Of a stretch of 64,000 nt of DNA, positions 45,920 through 54,221 are shown piece after piece. The position numbers were made by a program, and so were the translations under genes. Positions within the stretch are counted from its first letter, which is position 1. Every line of letters starts with the position of its first letter. The notes beneath the pieces are model-generated. The model saw nothing but the letters and a program-made list of their open reading frames with translations, did not search any database and was not told the DNA's origin. The stretch lies in the NCBI RefSeq assembly GCF_018130385.1, contig NZ_JAFCLU010000001.1:124001-188000 (forward strand), in the 5' to 3' direction. This DNA comes from Bradyrhizobium sp. AUGA SZCCT0283. Its GTDB lineage: Bacteria; Pseudomonadota; Alphaproteobacteria; Rhizobiales; Xanthobacteraceae.

Positions 45920-46795
45920 ATGTCGGGGCGCAACGGGCTCATCACCACGGCGGAACTCGCTGGAATTTTACACCAGCCCGATCTGCGCCTGTTCGACTGC
46001 ACCACCTATCTCGAACCAGCGCCCGCAGGCAGCAACCTTCCCTACCTTGCCGTGCCCGGACGGCACACGTTCGAGGCCGGGCGTATTCCGGGGGCGGATT
46101 TTCTCGATCTGCAGGGCGAGTTCTCCGATCCCAATACCGAGCTTCGCTTCATGATGCCGGATGTTGCGCATCTCGAAGCTGCGTTCGGCCGTCACGGCGT
46201 ATCCAACGGAAACCGGGTGGTGTTGTACAGCATCGGCTCGCCGATGTGGGCGACGCGGTTCTGGTGGATGCTCACATCGCTCGGCTTCGAGAACGCCGCG
46301 GTGCTCGACGGCGGGCTCGACAAATGGAAGCTCGAAGGCCGCGCGCTCGAAACCGGATCGGCGAAGGGATATCCGCCGGCCACATTCACGGCAAAACCGA
46401 GGGACGGATTTTTCGTCGACAAGCACGAAACACTCGCGGCCACTTCCGAACGGGGCACCGTCGTCGTCAACGCACTCGGTCCGCAATTCCACAAGGGCCT
46501 GGAGCCAAGCCGCTACGGCCGGGCCGGCCGCGTGCCCGGCAGCTGCAACGTCTCGGCCGCGACGCTGCTCGATCCCCAGACCAAGGCCTTCATCCCGCTT
46601 GCGGAAGCCGAAGCAAAATTCAAGGCGCAGGGCATTACGAAAGACAAGCGCGTGGTCGCCTATTGCGGTGGCGGCATCTCGGCGACGATCGACCTATTCC
46701 TGCTCTACCGGCTCGGCTACGACAACCTCACGCTCTACGATGGCTCGATGGGCGAATGGGCAAAGGATGCGTCGCTGCCGATCGAGACGGGTTGA
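45920..46795 (+). CDS. sseA: Sulfurtransferase with two rhodanese domains
   Basis: A 291-residue tandem rhodanese, thiosulfate or 3-mercaptopyruvate sulfurtransferase. The N-terminal domain (about 5-140) is inactive-looking (VVLYSIGSPMWATRFWW). The C-terminal domain has the catalytic Cys in VAYCGGGISATIDLFLL. The loop CGGGIS differs from CGSGVT of mercaptopyruvate enzymes, so the sulfur donor is uncertain. It follows GGGAGG at 45909-45914. Confidence 0.88.
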   Translation: MSGRNGLITTAELAGILHQPDLRLFDCTTYLEPAPAGSNLPYLAVPGRHTFEAGRIPGADFLDLQGEFSDPNTELRFMMPDVAHLEAAFGRHGVSNGNRVVLYSIGSPMWATRFWWMLTSLGFENAAVLDGGLDKWKLEGRALETGSAKGYPPATFTAKPRDGFFVDKHETLAATSERGTVVVNALGPQFHKGLEPSRYGRAGRVPGSCNVSAATLLDPQTKAFIPLAEAEAKFKAQGITKDKRVVAYCGGGISATIDLFLLYRLGYDNLTLYDGSMGEWAKDASLPIETG

Positions 46796-46842
46796 AACCG
46801 ATATCTCTCGGCGTCATAGCGAGGAGCGATAGCGACGAAGAG

Positions 46843-47781
46843 TCACGCCGGCAGGTTCGGATCCGGCACCACCTTCGGATCCGGCTTGTTCACGAGATAG
46901 AGCCCGGCGATGACAAGCAGCGCGGCGACGCCGAAGGCAATCGTCAGCGTATCGTTCAGGATGAAATAGCTGGCGGCGACGCCGAACAGTGGCGTGACGA
47001 AGGTGAAGGCTGACAGCTTGCTGGCTGAGTAGGTCTTCACCAGCGCGAACCACAGCAGGAACGTCAGACCCACCACCCAGAACGCCTGATAGGCCAGCAG
47101 CGCCAGCGACAGCGGCCCGGGAACGTGGGTGATGGTTTCGTCCGATATCCAGGCGGCAGCAGCGAGAATCGGGATCGACAGCGCCACCTGATAGCCGAGC
47201 CCCTTTTCCGCAGGCGCCTTGATCAGCGCGGTAGTCTTGACGATCAGCGTCGTGGTCGCCCAGAGCGCGCCGCCGGCGACGATCAGGAGGTCGCCCAGCA
47301 AGACCTTCGCGTCGACATTGGCCTGGGGGACGCCAATCGCCAGCGCGACCCCGGCGAAACTCAAAGCCAGACCGCCCCATTGCGGCGCCCGCAGCCGCTC
47401 GCCGAGAAAGACATACGAGCCGAGCGCGACGAAGAATGGCGCCGTATACAGAAACACCACGGCCCGCGACGCCGATGTCAGCTGCAGGCCGCGATAGATC
47501 AGCACGAATTCGATACCGAAGATCAGGCCCGCGCTCACGCCGGACCACAGCGTCCCGTCGCGCTCGAAGAATTTCACCCCGCGAAACCAGCCGATCGCGA
47601 GCAACACCGGCAGCGCGCCGATAGAGCGGCTCAATGCCTGCAGCATCGGCGGCACGTCCGGCAACACCAGCTTCACCGCGATCTGGTTGAAGCCCCAACT
47701 CAGGCACAGCATCAGCATCAAGGCGATGGCGCCCGGGGTGAGCGCACGCCCGGCGGAAGGTCCTGCTGGTTTGGAAGACAT
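46843..47781 (-). CDS. EamA/DMT-superfamily transporter
   Basis: A 312-residue ten-helix transporter with two EamA repeats. Marks are ALMLMLCLSWGFNQIAVKL, SRAVVFLYTAPFFVALGSYVFLGE and FTFVTPLFGVAASYFILND. The SRAVVFLYTAP stretch is typical of this family. It lies 34 bases after the Fur-family gene on the same strand, so they may be co-transcribed. The substrate is unknown. Confidence 0.86.
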   Translation of the reverse strand: MSSKPAGPSAGRALTPGAIALMLMLCLSWGFNQIAVKLVLPDVPPMLQALSRSIGALPVLLAIGWFRGVKFFERDGTLWSGVSAGLIFGIEFVLIYRGLQLTSASRAVVFLYTAPFFVALGSYVFLGERLRAPQWGGLALSFAGVALAIGVPQANVDAKVLLGDLLIVAGGALWATTTLIVKTTALIKAPAEKGLGYQVALSIPILAAAAWISDETITHVPGPLSLALLAYQAFWVVGLTFLLWFALVKTYSASKLSAFTFVTPLFGVAASYFILNDTLTIAFGVAALLVIAGLYLVNKPDPKVVPDPNLPA

Positions 47782-47815
47782 CGATCCTCATGGCCGGCCT
47801 GGCGCCGCCTTCTTG

Positions 47816-48307
47816 TTATTTTTGACAGTGAGCGCAGGTGCCCGCGATCTCGACGACGGAGAGCTTTGGCGCGAAACCCGACGCGCGCGCCGCCGCATTG
47901 AGGCTTTGCGCCACGGGGGCCGCGGGAATTTCGCCGACCGAGCCGCAATGATCGCAGATCAGGAACGCCACCATCGAGGTCTCGTCATGAGCATGATCAT
48001 GCGCGCAGGCGAGGAAAGCGTTGCGGCTCTCGATTCTGTGAACGAGGCCGTTTTCCATCAAAAAGTCGAGCGCGCGGTAGACCGTGATCGGCGCCGGCCG
48101 CGGTATCGACTTGGCGAGTTCGTCGATCACCTCATAGGCGCCGAGCGGACGGTGGCTCGACAACAGCGCCTGCAGCACCTGGCGCCGGATCGGCGTGAAT
48201 TTCTGCGCCCGCCGTGCGCAGACCTCTTCCGCATGCGCGATCGCTTCCGCAGTGCAGCGGCCGTGATCGTGGTCGGGCGCGGGAAATGTCGGCTTTGTCA
48301 GGGTCAT
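47816..48307 (-). CDS. zur: Fur-family transcriptional regulator, probably Zur
   Basis: A 163-residue metalloregulator. The winged-helix part has RRQVLQALLSSHRPLGAYEVIDEL and PITVYRALDFLMENGLVHRIES. The dimerisation domain has the structural zinc site CDHCGS and CAHCQK, plus CAHDHAHDE as sensory-site histidines. The YEVIDEL and Ala-rich end fit Zur better than Fur. The ATG at 48307 is preferred over an upstream TTG. It is divergent from the marR operon. Confidence 0.82.
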   Translation of the reverse strand: MTLTKPTFPAPDHDHGRCTAEAIAHAEEVCARRAQKFTPIRRQVLQALLSSHRPLGAYEVIDELAKSIPRPAPITVYRALDFLMENGLVHRIESRNAFLACAHDHAHDETSMVAFLICDHCGSVGEIPAAPVAQSLNAAARASGFAPKLSVVEIAGTCAHCQK

Positions 48308-48418
48308 CTCGGACTTTTGTAGCAGTTTGGCGGCCAATCCCAAAGCCCGGCCACCCGTTGGTTCCCAGCCATGTGCTGGAAGCGGATCAGGCCATTGTTA
48401 ACTCGCCATGCAGAATTC

Positions 48419-48448
48419 ATAAGCAAGCTTATTATATTGCAGGCTTAT
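48419..48448. promoter_or_regulatory. Probable MarR operator
   Basis: A perfect inverted repeat ATAAGC-AA-GCTTAT spans 48419-48432, with an extra GCTTAT half-site at 48443-48448. It lies 30 bases before the marR start, where MarR autorepressors bind. Confidence 0.55.
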
Positions 48449-48461
48449 GGAGGCGAGGGCC

Positions 48462-48941
48462 ATGCGCGGTTCCGTGGATATGAACTTCCTGTTTACGCTA
48501 GGCGAGGTGCAGCGGATGGTGCGCGCCTATGCCGACCGGCAGGCGGCGCGTTACGGCATCACCCGCGCGCAATGGGCGGTTCTGGCCAAGGTCGAGCGAA
48601 CTGAAGGCCTGAAGCAATCGGAACTCGCCGAACAGATGGAGATGCAGCCGATCACGCTGACGCGGCTGATCGACAAGCTCTGCGACAATGGCTGGATCGA
48701 ACGCCGCGGCGACGAGAACGACCGTCGCGTCAACCGCCTCTATCTGCGCAAGGCCGCGCGTCCGTTGCTCGGCAAGCTCGCCGGCCTTCGCTCCGAACTG
48801 ACGGCGACCGCGCTCGACGGTATCAATCCCGCCGACGCCCACCGCCTGCTCGACCAACTCGACCTGATCAAGGAAAACGTTCGCAACGCGATCCAGCATC
48901 CGGCGAACGAACCTCCGCGAAAGGAACAGCGTTATGGCTGA
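48462..48941 (+). CDS. MarR-family transcriptional regulator
   Basis: A 159-residue winged-helix regulator expected to repress the downstream efflux genes and release on ligand binding. Visible segments are ITRAQWAVLAKVERTEGLKQSELAEQMEMQ, the recognition helix PITLTRLIDKLCDNG and the wing IERRGDENDRRVNRLYL. Three in-frame ATGs exist. GGAGG at 48449-48453 is 8 bases before 48462, and the outermost ATG (48447) overlaps the operator, so 48462 is chosen. Its end overlaps emrA by 8 bases. Confidence 0.9.
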   Translation: MRGSVDMNFLFTLGEVQRMVRAYADRQAARYGITRAQWAVLAKVERTEGLKQSELAEQMEMQPITLTRLIDKLCDNGWIERRGDENDRRVNRLYLRKAARPLLGKLAGLRSELTATALDGINPADAHRLLDQLDLIKENVRNAIQHPANEPPRKEQRYG

Positions 48942-50106
48942 TCCCGTACTCAAATTTCCGCCCGAACAGAAGGGTAATCCCGCTTCGCCATTGTCGCGGC
49001 CGAAGCTCGCGGCCGAGCCACGCCGCCGGCTGATGGCCGGCATGCGACGTTACCGCCGCTTCCTGCTGCTGGTGGTGTTGCCGCTGGTCGCGCTGGTGGC
49101 CGGCGTGACGTTCTATCTCAACGGCGGCCGCTACGTGACCACCGACGACGCCTATGTCGGCGCGCAGAAGGTTCTGATCACGCCCGACATCTCCGGCAAG
49201 ATCGAGAAGGTCGTGGTGAAAGAGGGCCAGCAGGTTGCTCCGGGCGACGTGCTGTTCGAGATCGATCCGGTGCCGTTCCGCCTCGCCGTGGCGCAGGCCA
49301 AGGCCAGCCTCGCGCAGGCCAACGTCACCTATGACAATTTGATCGCCGACCTCAGGATCTACGGCCAGATGAGCGAGCTTTCGCAGCAGGGCATGGATCT
49401 GAAACGGCGCGACGTCGAACGCAAGTCGGCGCTGGTGAAGAACAATTTCGGCTCGCAGCTCGACCTCGACAACGCTTCCACCGCCCTCGTCACCGCCAGC
49501 GCTCAGTTCCAGTTGCTGCAGCAGAAGATTGCGACCGCAAAAGCGCAACTGCTCGGCAATCCCGACCTGCCGCTCGGCGAATTCCCGCCCTATGCCCAGG
49601 CCAAGGCGGCGCTCGACCAGGCCCAGCGCAATCTCGACCACACGGTGATGCGTGCGCCGATGGCCGGCATCGCGACGCAGGTCGAACAGATTCAGCTCGG
49701 CCGCTTCGTGATGGCGGGCGCGCCGGTGTTCAGCATCATCGATACCTCGAACCCCTGGGTCGACGCCAATCCGAAGGAATCCGATTTCACCTACGTCGCG
49801 GTCGGCCAGTCCGTCACGCTCGAGGTCGATGCCTTCCCCAATCATTTGTTCAAGGGCACAGTCGGCTCGCTCTCGCCCGGCACCGGCGCGCAGTTCGCAA
49901 TCCTGCCGCCGCAGAACGCATCAGGCAATTTCGTCAAGGTGGTGCAGCGCGTGCCGGTACGGATCTATTTCGACAAGAACGACAAGTTCGTCCGCAAGCT
50001 GAAAGCCGGCATGAGCGTCTACGCCACGATCGACACCAACCATCGCCGGTCGCTGTCGACCCTGCTCGGCCTGTCGCCGGCGGTGGCTAACCAGGACCAC
50101 GAATAG
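48934..50106 (+). CDS. emrA: HlyD/EmrA-family multidrug efflux adaptor
   Basis: A 390-residue membrane-fusion protein. A basic N-terminal tail leads to one helix (FLLLVVLPLVALVAGVTFYL, about 43-62). EmrA marks are RYVTTDDAYVGAQKVLITPDISGKI and VMRAPMAGIATQVEQIQLGRFV. The long coiled-coil hairpin lies at about 110-220. It bridges the MFS pump to an outer-membrane channel. It overlaps marR by 8 bases and is followed 4 bases later by emrB. Confidence 0.92.
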   Translation: MADPVLKFPPEQKGNPASPLSRPKLAAEPRRRLMAGMRRYRRFLLLVVLPLVALVAGVTFYLNGGRYVTTDDAYVGAQKVLITPDISGKIEKVVVKEGQQVAPGDVLFEIDPVPFRLAVAQAKASLAQANVTYDNLIADLRIYGQMSELSQQGMDLKRRDVERKSALVKNNFGSQLDLDNASTALVTASAQFQLLQQKIATAKAQLLGNPDLPLGEFPPYAQAKAALDQAQRNLDHTVMRAPMAGIATQVEQIQLGRFVMAGAPVFSIIDTSNPWVDANPKESDFTYVAVGQSVTLEVDAFPNHLFKGTVGSLSPGTGAQFAILPPQNASGNFVKVVQRVPVRIYFDKNDKFVRKLKAGMSVYATIDTNHRRSLSTLLGLSPAVANQDHE

Positions 50107-50110
50107 CGCC

Positions 50111-51670
50111 ATGGCGACGCCGGGCGCATCATCGGCTGCCGTTCCCGGCCTGCGCCGGAACATGGTGACGATCTGCGCCATGACGGCAACGATCATGCAG
50201 GCGCTGGACACCACCATCGCCAACGTCGCGTTGCCCTACATGCAGGGCACGCTGTCCGCCTCGCAGGACCAGATCAACTGGGTCCTGACCTCCTATATCG
50301 TCGCCGCCGCGATCATGACCGCGCCGGTCGGGTGGATCGCCAACCGCTTCGGCCGCAAGCGCATCTTCATCGTCTGTTCGGCCGGCTTCACCGTTGCTTC
50401 CGTGATGTGCGGGCTGGCGCAGGATATCGGCCAGATGGTGTTGTTCCGCCTGCTGCAAGGCGTGTTCGGCGCGGCGCTGGTGCCGCTGTCGCAGGCGGTG
50501 ATGCTCGACTCCTATGCGCTGCATGAGCGGGCAAAGGCGATGGCAATCTGGGGCATGGGCGTGATGATGGGGCCGATCATGGGTCCGTCGCTCGGCGCCT
50601 GGCTGACCGAGACCTATTCCTGGCACTGGGTGTTCTTCGTCAACCTGCCGTTTGGCATCATCACCGTGCTCGGCCTCGTGATCTTCATGGACGAGACGAG
50701 GAAGGACGTCGCGCTGCGGTTCGACTGGTTCGGATTCACCGCGCTTGCGGTCGCGATCGGCGCGTTGCAGCTCGCGCTCGACCGCGGCGAGCAGCTCGGC
50801 TGGCTGGAATCCAACGAAATTATCGCCGAGTTCATCGTCTCCGTCATCGGCTTCTACTACTTCTTCGCGCATTCGCTGACCACGCAGCATCCATTCATCC
50901 AGTTCGCGCTGTTCAAGGACAAGAATTTCGTCGGCGGCTGCGTATTCATGGCCGTGATGGGGCTGGTGCTGTTCTCGACCATGGCGCTGTCGTCGCCCTT
51001 CCTGCAGAACGTGATCGGCTATCCGATCATCACCGCCGGACTTCTATTGGCGAGCCGGGGCTGCGGCACGTTCGTGGCGATGATGCTGGTCGGACGCCTG
51101 ATGCGCCATATCGAGGCGCGGACGCTGATCGTCTCGGGCCTCGGCATCACCTGCCTGTCGCTGTTCTACATGACCGGCTGGACCGACCAGACCGGGGTGA
51201 CCGAAATCGTGATCATCAGCGTGGTCCAGGGCTTTGGCTTCGGCCTGGTGTTCGTACCGCTCTCCACGGTGGCGTTCCTGACGCTGCCCAATCATTTGCG
51301 CACCGACGGCACCTCGATGCTGACCTTGATGCGCAATGTCGCAAGCTCGGTCGGAATCTCGCTCGTCATCTCGCAGCTGACGCAGGGCACGCGCTACACC
51401 TATGCGGTCCTCTCGGAGCATATCAACCCGTTCAATCATGCGCTGCAGATGCCCGCGGTGCGCGGCATGATCGATCTCGCCACCGACAAGGGCCGCGCCA
51501 TGGCGGACATGATGCTCAAGGTGCAGGCCCAGATCATCGCGTTCTCGTACGATTACCAGATGGTGATGATCTTCACCGCTTGCGCGATCCCGCTTGCGAT
51601 CATGATCGGCTCGACCAAGGTCGCCCTCCGTGCCCAATCGGTCGCGCCGGATCATGCCGTCATCGAGTAG
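50111..51670 (+). CDS. emrB: DHA2-family MFS multidrug transporter (EmrB-like)
   Basis: A 519-residue, 14-helix proton-driven drug exporter. Motif D1 is ALDTTIANVALPYMQG (about 31-46), motif A GWIANRFGRKRIF, and the DHA2 block MGPIMGPSLGAWLTETYSWHWVFFVNLPFG is split here as MGPSLGAWLTE and WHWVFFVNLPFG. It completes the marR-emrA-emrB operon, so expression should follow MarR release. The substrate range is unknown. Confidence 0.93.
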   Translation: MATPGASSAAVPGLRRNMVTICAMTATIMQALDTTIANVALPYMQGTLSASQDQINWVLTSYIVAAAIMTAPVGWIANRFGRKRIFIVCSAGFTVASVMCGLAQDIGQMVLFRLLQGVFGAALVPLSQAVMLDSYALHERAKAMAIWGMGVMMGPIMGPSLGAWLTETYSWHWVFFVNLPFGIITVLGLVIFMDETRKDVALRFDWFGFTALAVAIGALQLALDRGEQLGWLESNEIIAEFIVSVIGFYYFFAHSLTTQHPFIQFALFKDKNFVGGCVFMAVMGLVLFSTMALSSPFLQNVIGYPIITAGLLLASRGCGTFVAMMLVGRLMRHIEARTLIVSGLGITCLSLFYMTGWTDQTGVTEIVIISVVQGFGFGLVFVPLSTVAFLTLPNHLRTDGTSMLTLMRNVASSVGISLVISQLTQGTRYTYAVLSEHINPFNHALQMPAVRGMIDLATDKGRAMADMMLKVQAQIIAFSYDYQMVMIFTACAIPLAIMIGSTKVALRAQSVAPDHAVIE

Positions 51671-51684
51671 TGTTGCGGGGAAAT

Positions 51685-52494
51685 CTAGCGCGCCGCCATG
51701 AATATGCCCTTCGCACCGCTGAGCGCGCGGCGCGCGCGCGCCGCTGCATCCATGGTCTTCGCCAGTGTTACGGTTGGCACTTCGAGGCTAACAACGATAT
51801 TCGGCGGCATGGCGTGCGCCAGCGCGACGAGATCGAGACCGCCTTCCCCAGGAAACATTCGCTCGTTCCGGGCGACGTGCATCATTTCTTCGGTCGACGT
51901 CGGCCGTTCGGTCGGGGCGTCGCATAACTGCCAATAGTGAAGCTTGCCGGCGGGTATCCCTGCAATGTCGCCGATCGCGCTCTGCGACCGGTCGAAATGC
52001 AAGGCATCCACGAGAACCCCGGCATTTGCATGCGGAACATGTTCGACAATTCGTCTGGCCGTCGCAAGATCAGGCACGGAAGTCCAGGGCATGAACTCGA
52101 GATCGGCAGTCAGCCCGTACGGCGCCGCAGCCTCGCAAAATCCGGCAAAACGATCCGCAAACCGGTGCAGATCGGGATCGTATGCCGCGACCAGAACATG
52201 CCTTGCGCGGAGGCGTGCACCCGCCTCGAAAAACGCTGAAAAGGCTGCGATCTCCGTTTCCGGCCGGATGGCAACCACCTCAAGGTCTGCGACCGTCACG
52301 CCGGTCGCATCCAGCCGCGCGATGGTTTCCCGCAAGGCCGCCGCATCCTCCATCAGCGGATAGGCGACGCCTCCGGGCATCGCGGGCAGAAGCCGGATTC
52401 CGACGTGATCGTAACCGCAGGCCGCGGCCACGTCGATCAATCCGGGCGGCGCAAGTTCGAGCGCGGTAAGCGCGGCAAGGGAGAATGACGGCAT
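51685..52494 (-). CDS. Sugar phosphate isomerase/epimerase (xylose isomerase-like TIM barrel)
   Basis: A 269-residue AP-endonuclease-2-type TIM barrel. MPSFSLAALTALELAPPGLIDVAAACGYDHVGIRL begins the barrel (split: SLAALTALEL, CGYDHVGIRL). Metal-binding residues are probably in ADLEFMPW, VLVDALHFDRS, WQLCDAP and VSLEVPT. The ATG overlaps the upstream stop (TGATG), so it is coupled to the FAD dehydrogenase gene. It may be a second dehydroshikimate-dehydratase-like or isomerase step. It ends the long minus-strand run. Confidence 0.82.
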   Translation of the reverse strand: MPSFSLAALTALELAPPGLIDVAAACGYDHVGIRLLPAMPGGVAYPLMEDAAALRETIARLDATGVTVADLEVVAIRPETEIAAFSAFFEAGARLRARHVLVAAYDPDLHRFADRFAGFCEAAAPYGLTADLEFMPWTSVPDLATARRIVEHVPHANAGVLVDALHFDRSQSAIGDIAGIPAGKLHYWQLCDAPTERPTSTEEMMHVARNERMFPGEGGLDLVALAHAMPPNIVVSLEVPTVTLAKTMDAAARARRALSGAKGIFMAAR

Positions 52495-54215
52495 CACTCG
52501 ACACTCGCGAAACGAACAGCGAGCGCGTCGGACACGGCAATAAAGGCAAACACGATCGCCGGTCCGAGCGTGATCCCCGGTCCGGGATAGGTTCCGCCCA
52601 TAATCGACTGCATGTCGTTTCCGCAAGCGTAAAGGCCGACAATGGGCTGATCGCCGGCATCGAGAACGCGGGCGGCGTCATCCGTTACAAGTCCCGCCGA
52701 CGTGCCGATATCGGAAGGATAAAGCCGCAGGGCGTAAAACGGAGGCGTCGCAATGCGGCCGAGGTTGGGATTGGCCCCACCCGTTGACGCATCGCCGTTG
52801 TGATTTTGATACACCGTGCTCCCCCTGGCGAATTCGACATCGCGGCCGGCGCGTGCGTGCTCATTCATCCTGTCGACCGTCGCGCGCAAATTGCCGGGGT
52901 CGATGTTCAGCCCCCGCGCAAGCTGCTCGATCGTTGGTCCGGCGATCAAATATCCGTCGGCGACGGCAGCCCTTGTTCCCCAGCCGCCGGGACGCACCAT
53001 GCCGATACCATACTTCCTGACAGCTGCGGCATCCGCGATCAGAAACGCCGGGATGGCCGATTTTCCCTTTGCCAACATCTCCAGCGCAAACTGGTGATAG
53101 GAGATCGCTTCGTTGACGAACCGACGCCCGTTGCTGTCGACAACCAGCGTCCCCGGTTTGGCACGGTCGAGCACAAAATGCGGAAAGACCGCTTGTGATC
53201 CGTCGCGGCGCCGCCGGATCGATGCGGGCGCCCAGAATGCAGGGCTGACATCGCGCTCGCTGAGGCGCGCACCGATCTCGAGGGCCTTGTCCTGCGCATC
53301 GCCGCTCGAGCCCGGCGCAACGGACGACCAGCCGGCCTCGGTTCCAAGCGCGGCGATGCGTCGCCCGGCATGGCGGTTGAAACCGCCTCCAGCCAGAATC
53401 AGCGCGGCATTGACGCCGATCTCGCGCGATACTCCCTCAGATACCAACATCGCAGCCGTTACCGGGCCGCCAGGCTCCCGGATGATCTTCGCGAGCGATG
53501 CATCCGTCAGGATATCCACACCACCCTGACGCATCAATGAATACAGAAGCCGGCCGACCAGCGCATTACCCATCACGAGTCGCGCGCCCCTGCCGTAGCT
53601 CGCTTTGTCACGCGTGTAACGCGCAAGGAGCTTGGTGGAGTGCCACAACGATGTGACGGACCTCGTCGATGACAACAGATGACCGATATCGGTCCTGTCG
53701 ACCATCATTCCGCCAAGCAGCGTGAACTCCGGCAATGGCGGACGAACCAGCTTGAACGCCTCGCCAAGCAACCTCCCGTCGAACGGGTACGGCTCCAGCG
53801 CACGCCCGGCCAGCGCCGCGCCCTCAAGCTCCGAGCGATAGTCGGGATGACGAACATAGGCCCGCAATTTCACTTCGGAATGATTTTCCAGAACCTCGAT
53901 TGCCGCGGGACCCGCCTTCAGGAAGGCGGCGCGCAGCGCAACGTCGGCGTGGTTTCCGACGATCTGCTGCAGATATTTTTCGACGTTCGTCGTGCTATCG
54001 ATCGCACCGACCGCCGACGCATGGCGCGTATTGGGTATCCAAATCGATCCCGCCGACAGCGCGGAGGTGCCGCCGACGAACCCGGTCTTCTCGACCAGCA
54101 GCGTTTTCGCGCCTTGAATGGCGGAAAAAAGCGCAGCCGACATACCGGCAGCTCCGGCGCCGATCACGACGACGTCGTAACCGGGCGAGACCTCGGATAA
54201 TCGACGGCGGCGCAA
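52494..54215 (-). CDS. FAD-dependent dehydrogenase of the 3-ketosteroid-dehydrogenase/fumarate-reductase family
   Basis: A 573-residue flavoprotein. The FAD motif is VVVIGAGAAGMSAALFSA (15-32), then EKTGFVGGTSALSAG. The C-terminal cap has DASTGGANPNLGRIATPPFYAL and GGTYPGPGITLGPAIVFAF, typical of 3-oxosteroid 1-dehydrogenase relatives. The only usable start is TTG at 54215, 6 bases after the tannase stop; the next ATG falls inside the FAD motif. In this operon the substrate is more likely a hydroaromatic ring than a steroid, which is inference. Confidence 0.83.
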   Translation of the reverse strand: MRRRRLSEVSPGYDVVVIGAGAAGMSAALFSAIQGAKTLLVEKTGFVGGTSALSAGSIWIPNTRHASAVGAIDSTTNVEKYLQQIVGNHADVALRAAFLKAGPAAIEVLENHSEVKLRAYVRHPDYRSELEGAALAGRALEPYPFDGRLLGEAFKLVRPPLPEFTLLGGMMVDRTDIGHLLSSTRSVTSLWHSTKLLARYTRDKASYGRGARLVMGNALVGRLLYSLMRQGGVDILTDASLAKIIREPGGPVTAAMLVSEGVSREIGVNAALILAGGGFNRHAGRRIAALGTEAGWSSVAPGSSGDAQDKALEIGARLSERDVSPAFWAPASIRRRRDGSQAVFPHFVLDRAKPGTLVVDSNGRRFVNEAISYHQFALEMLAKGKSAIPAFLIADAAAVRKYGIGMVRPGGWGTRAAVADGYLIAGPTIEQLARGLNIDPGNLRATVDRMNEHARAGRDVEFARGSTVYQNHNGDASTGGANPNLGRIATPPFYALRLYPSDIGTSAGLVTDDAARVLDAGDQPIVGLYACGNDMQSIMGGTYPGPGITLGPAIVFAFIAVSDALAVRFASVE

Positions 54216-54221
54216 GGACAG

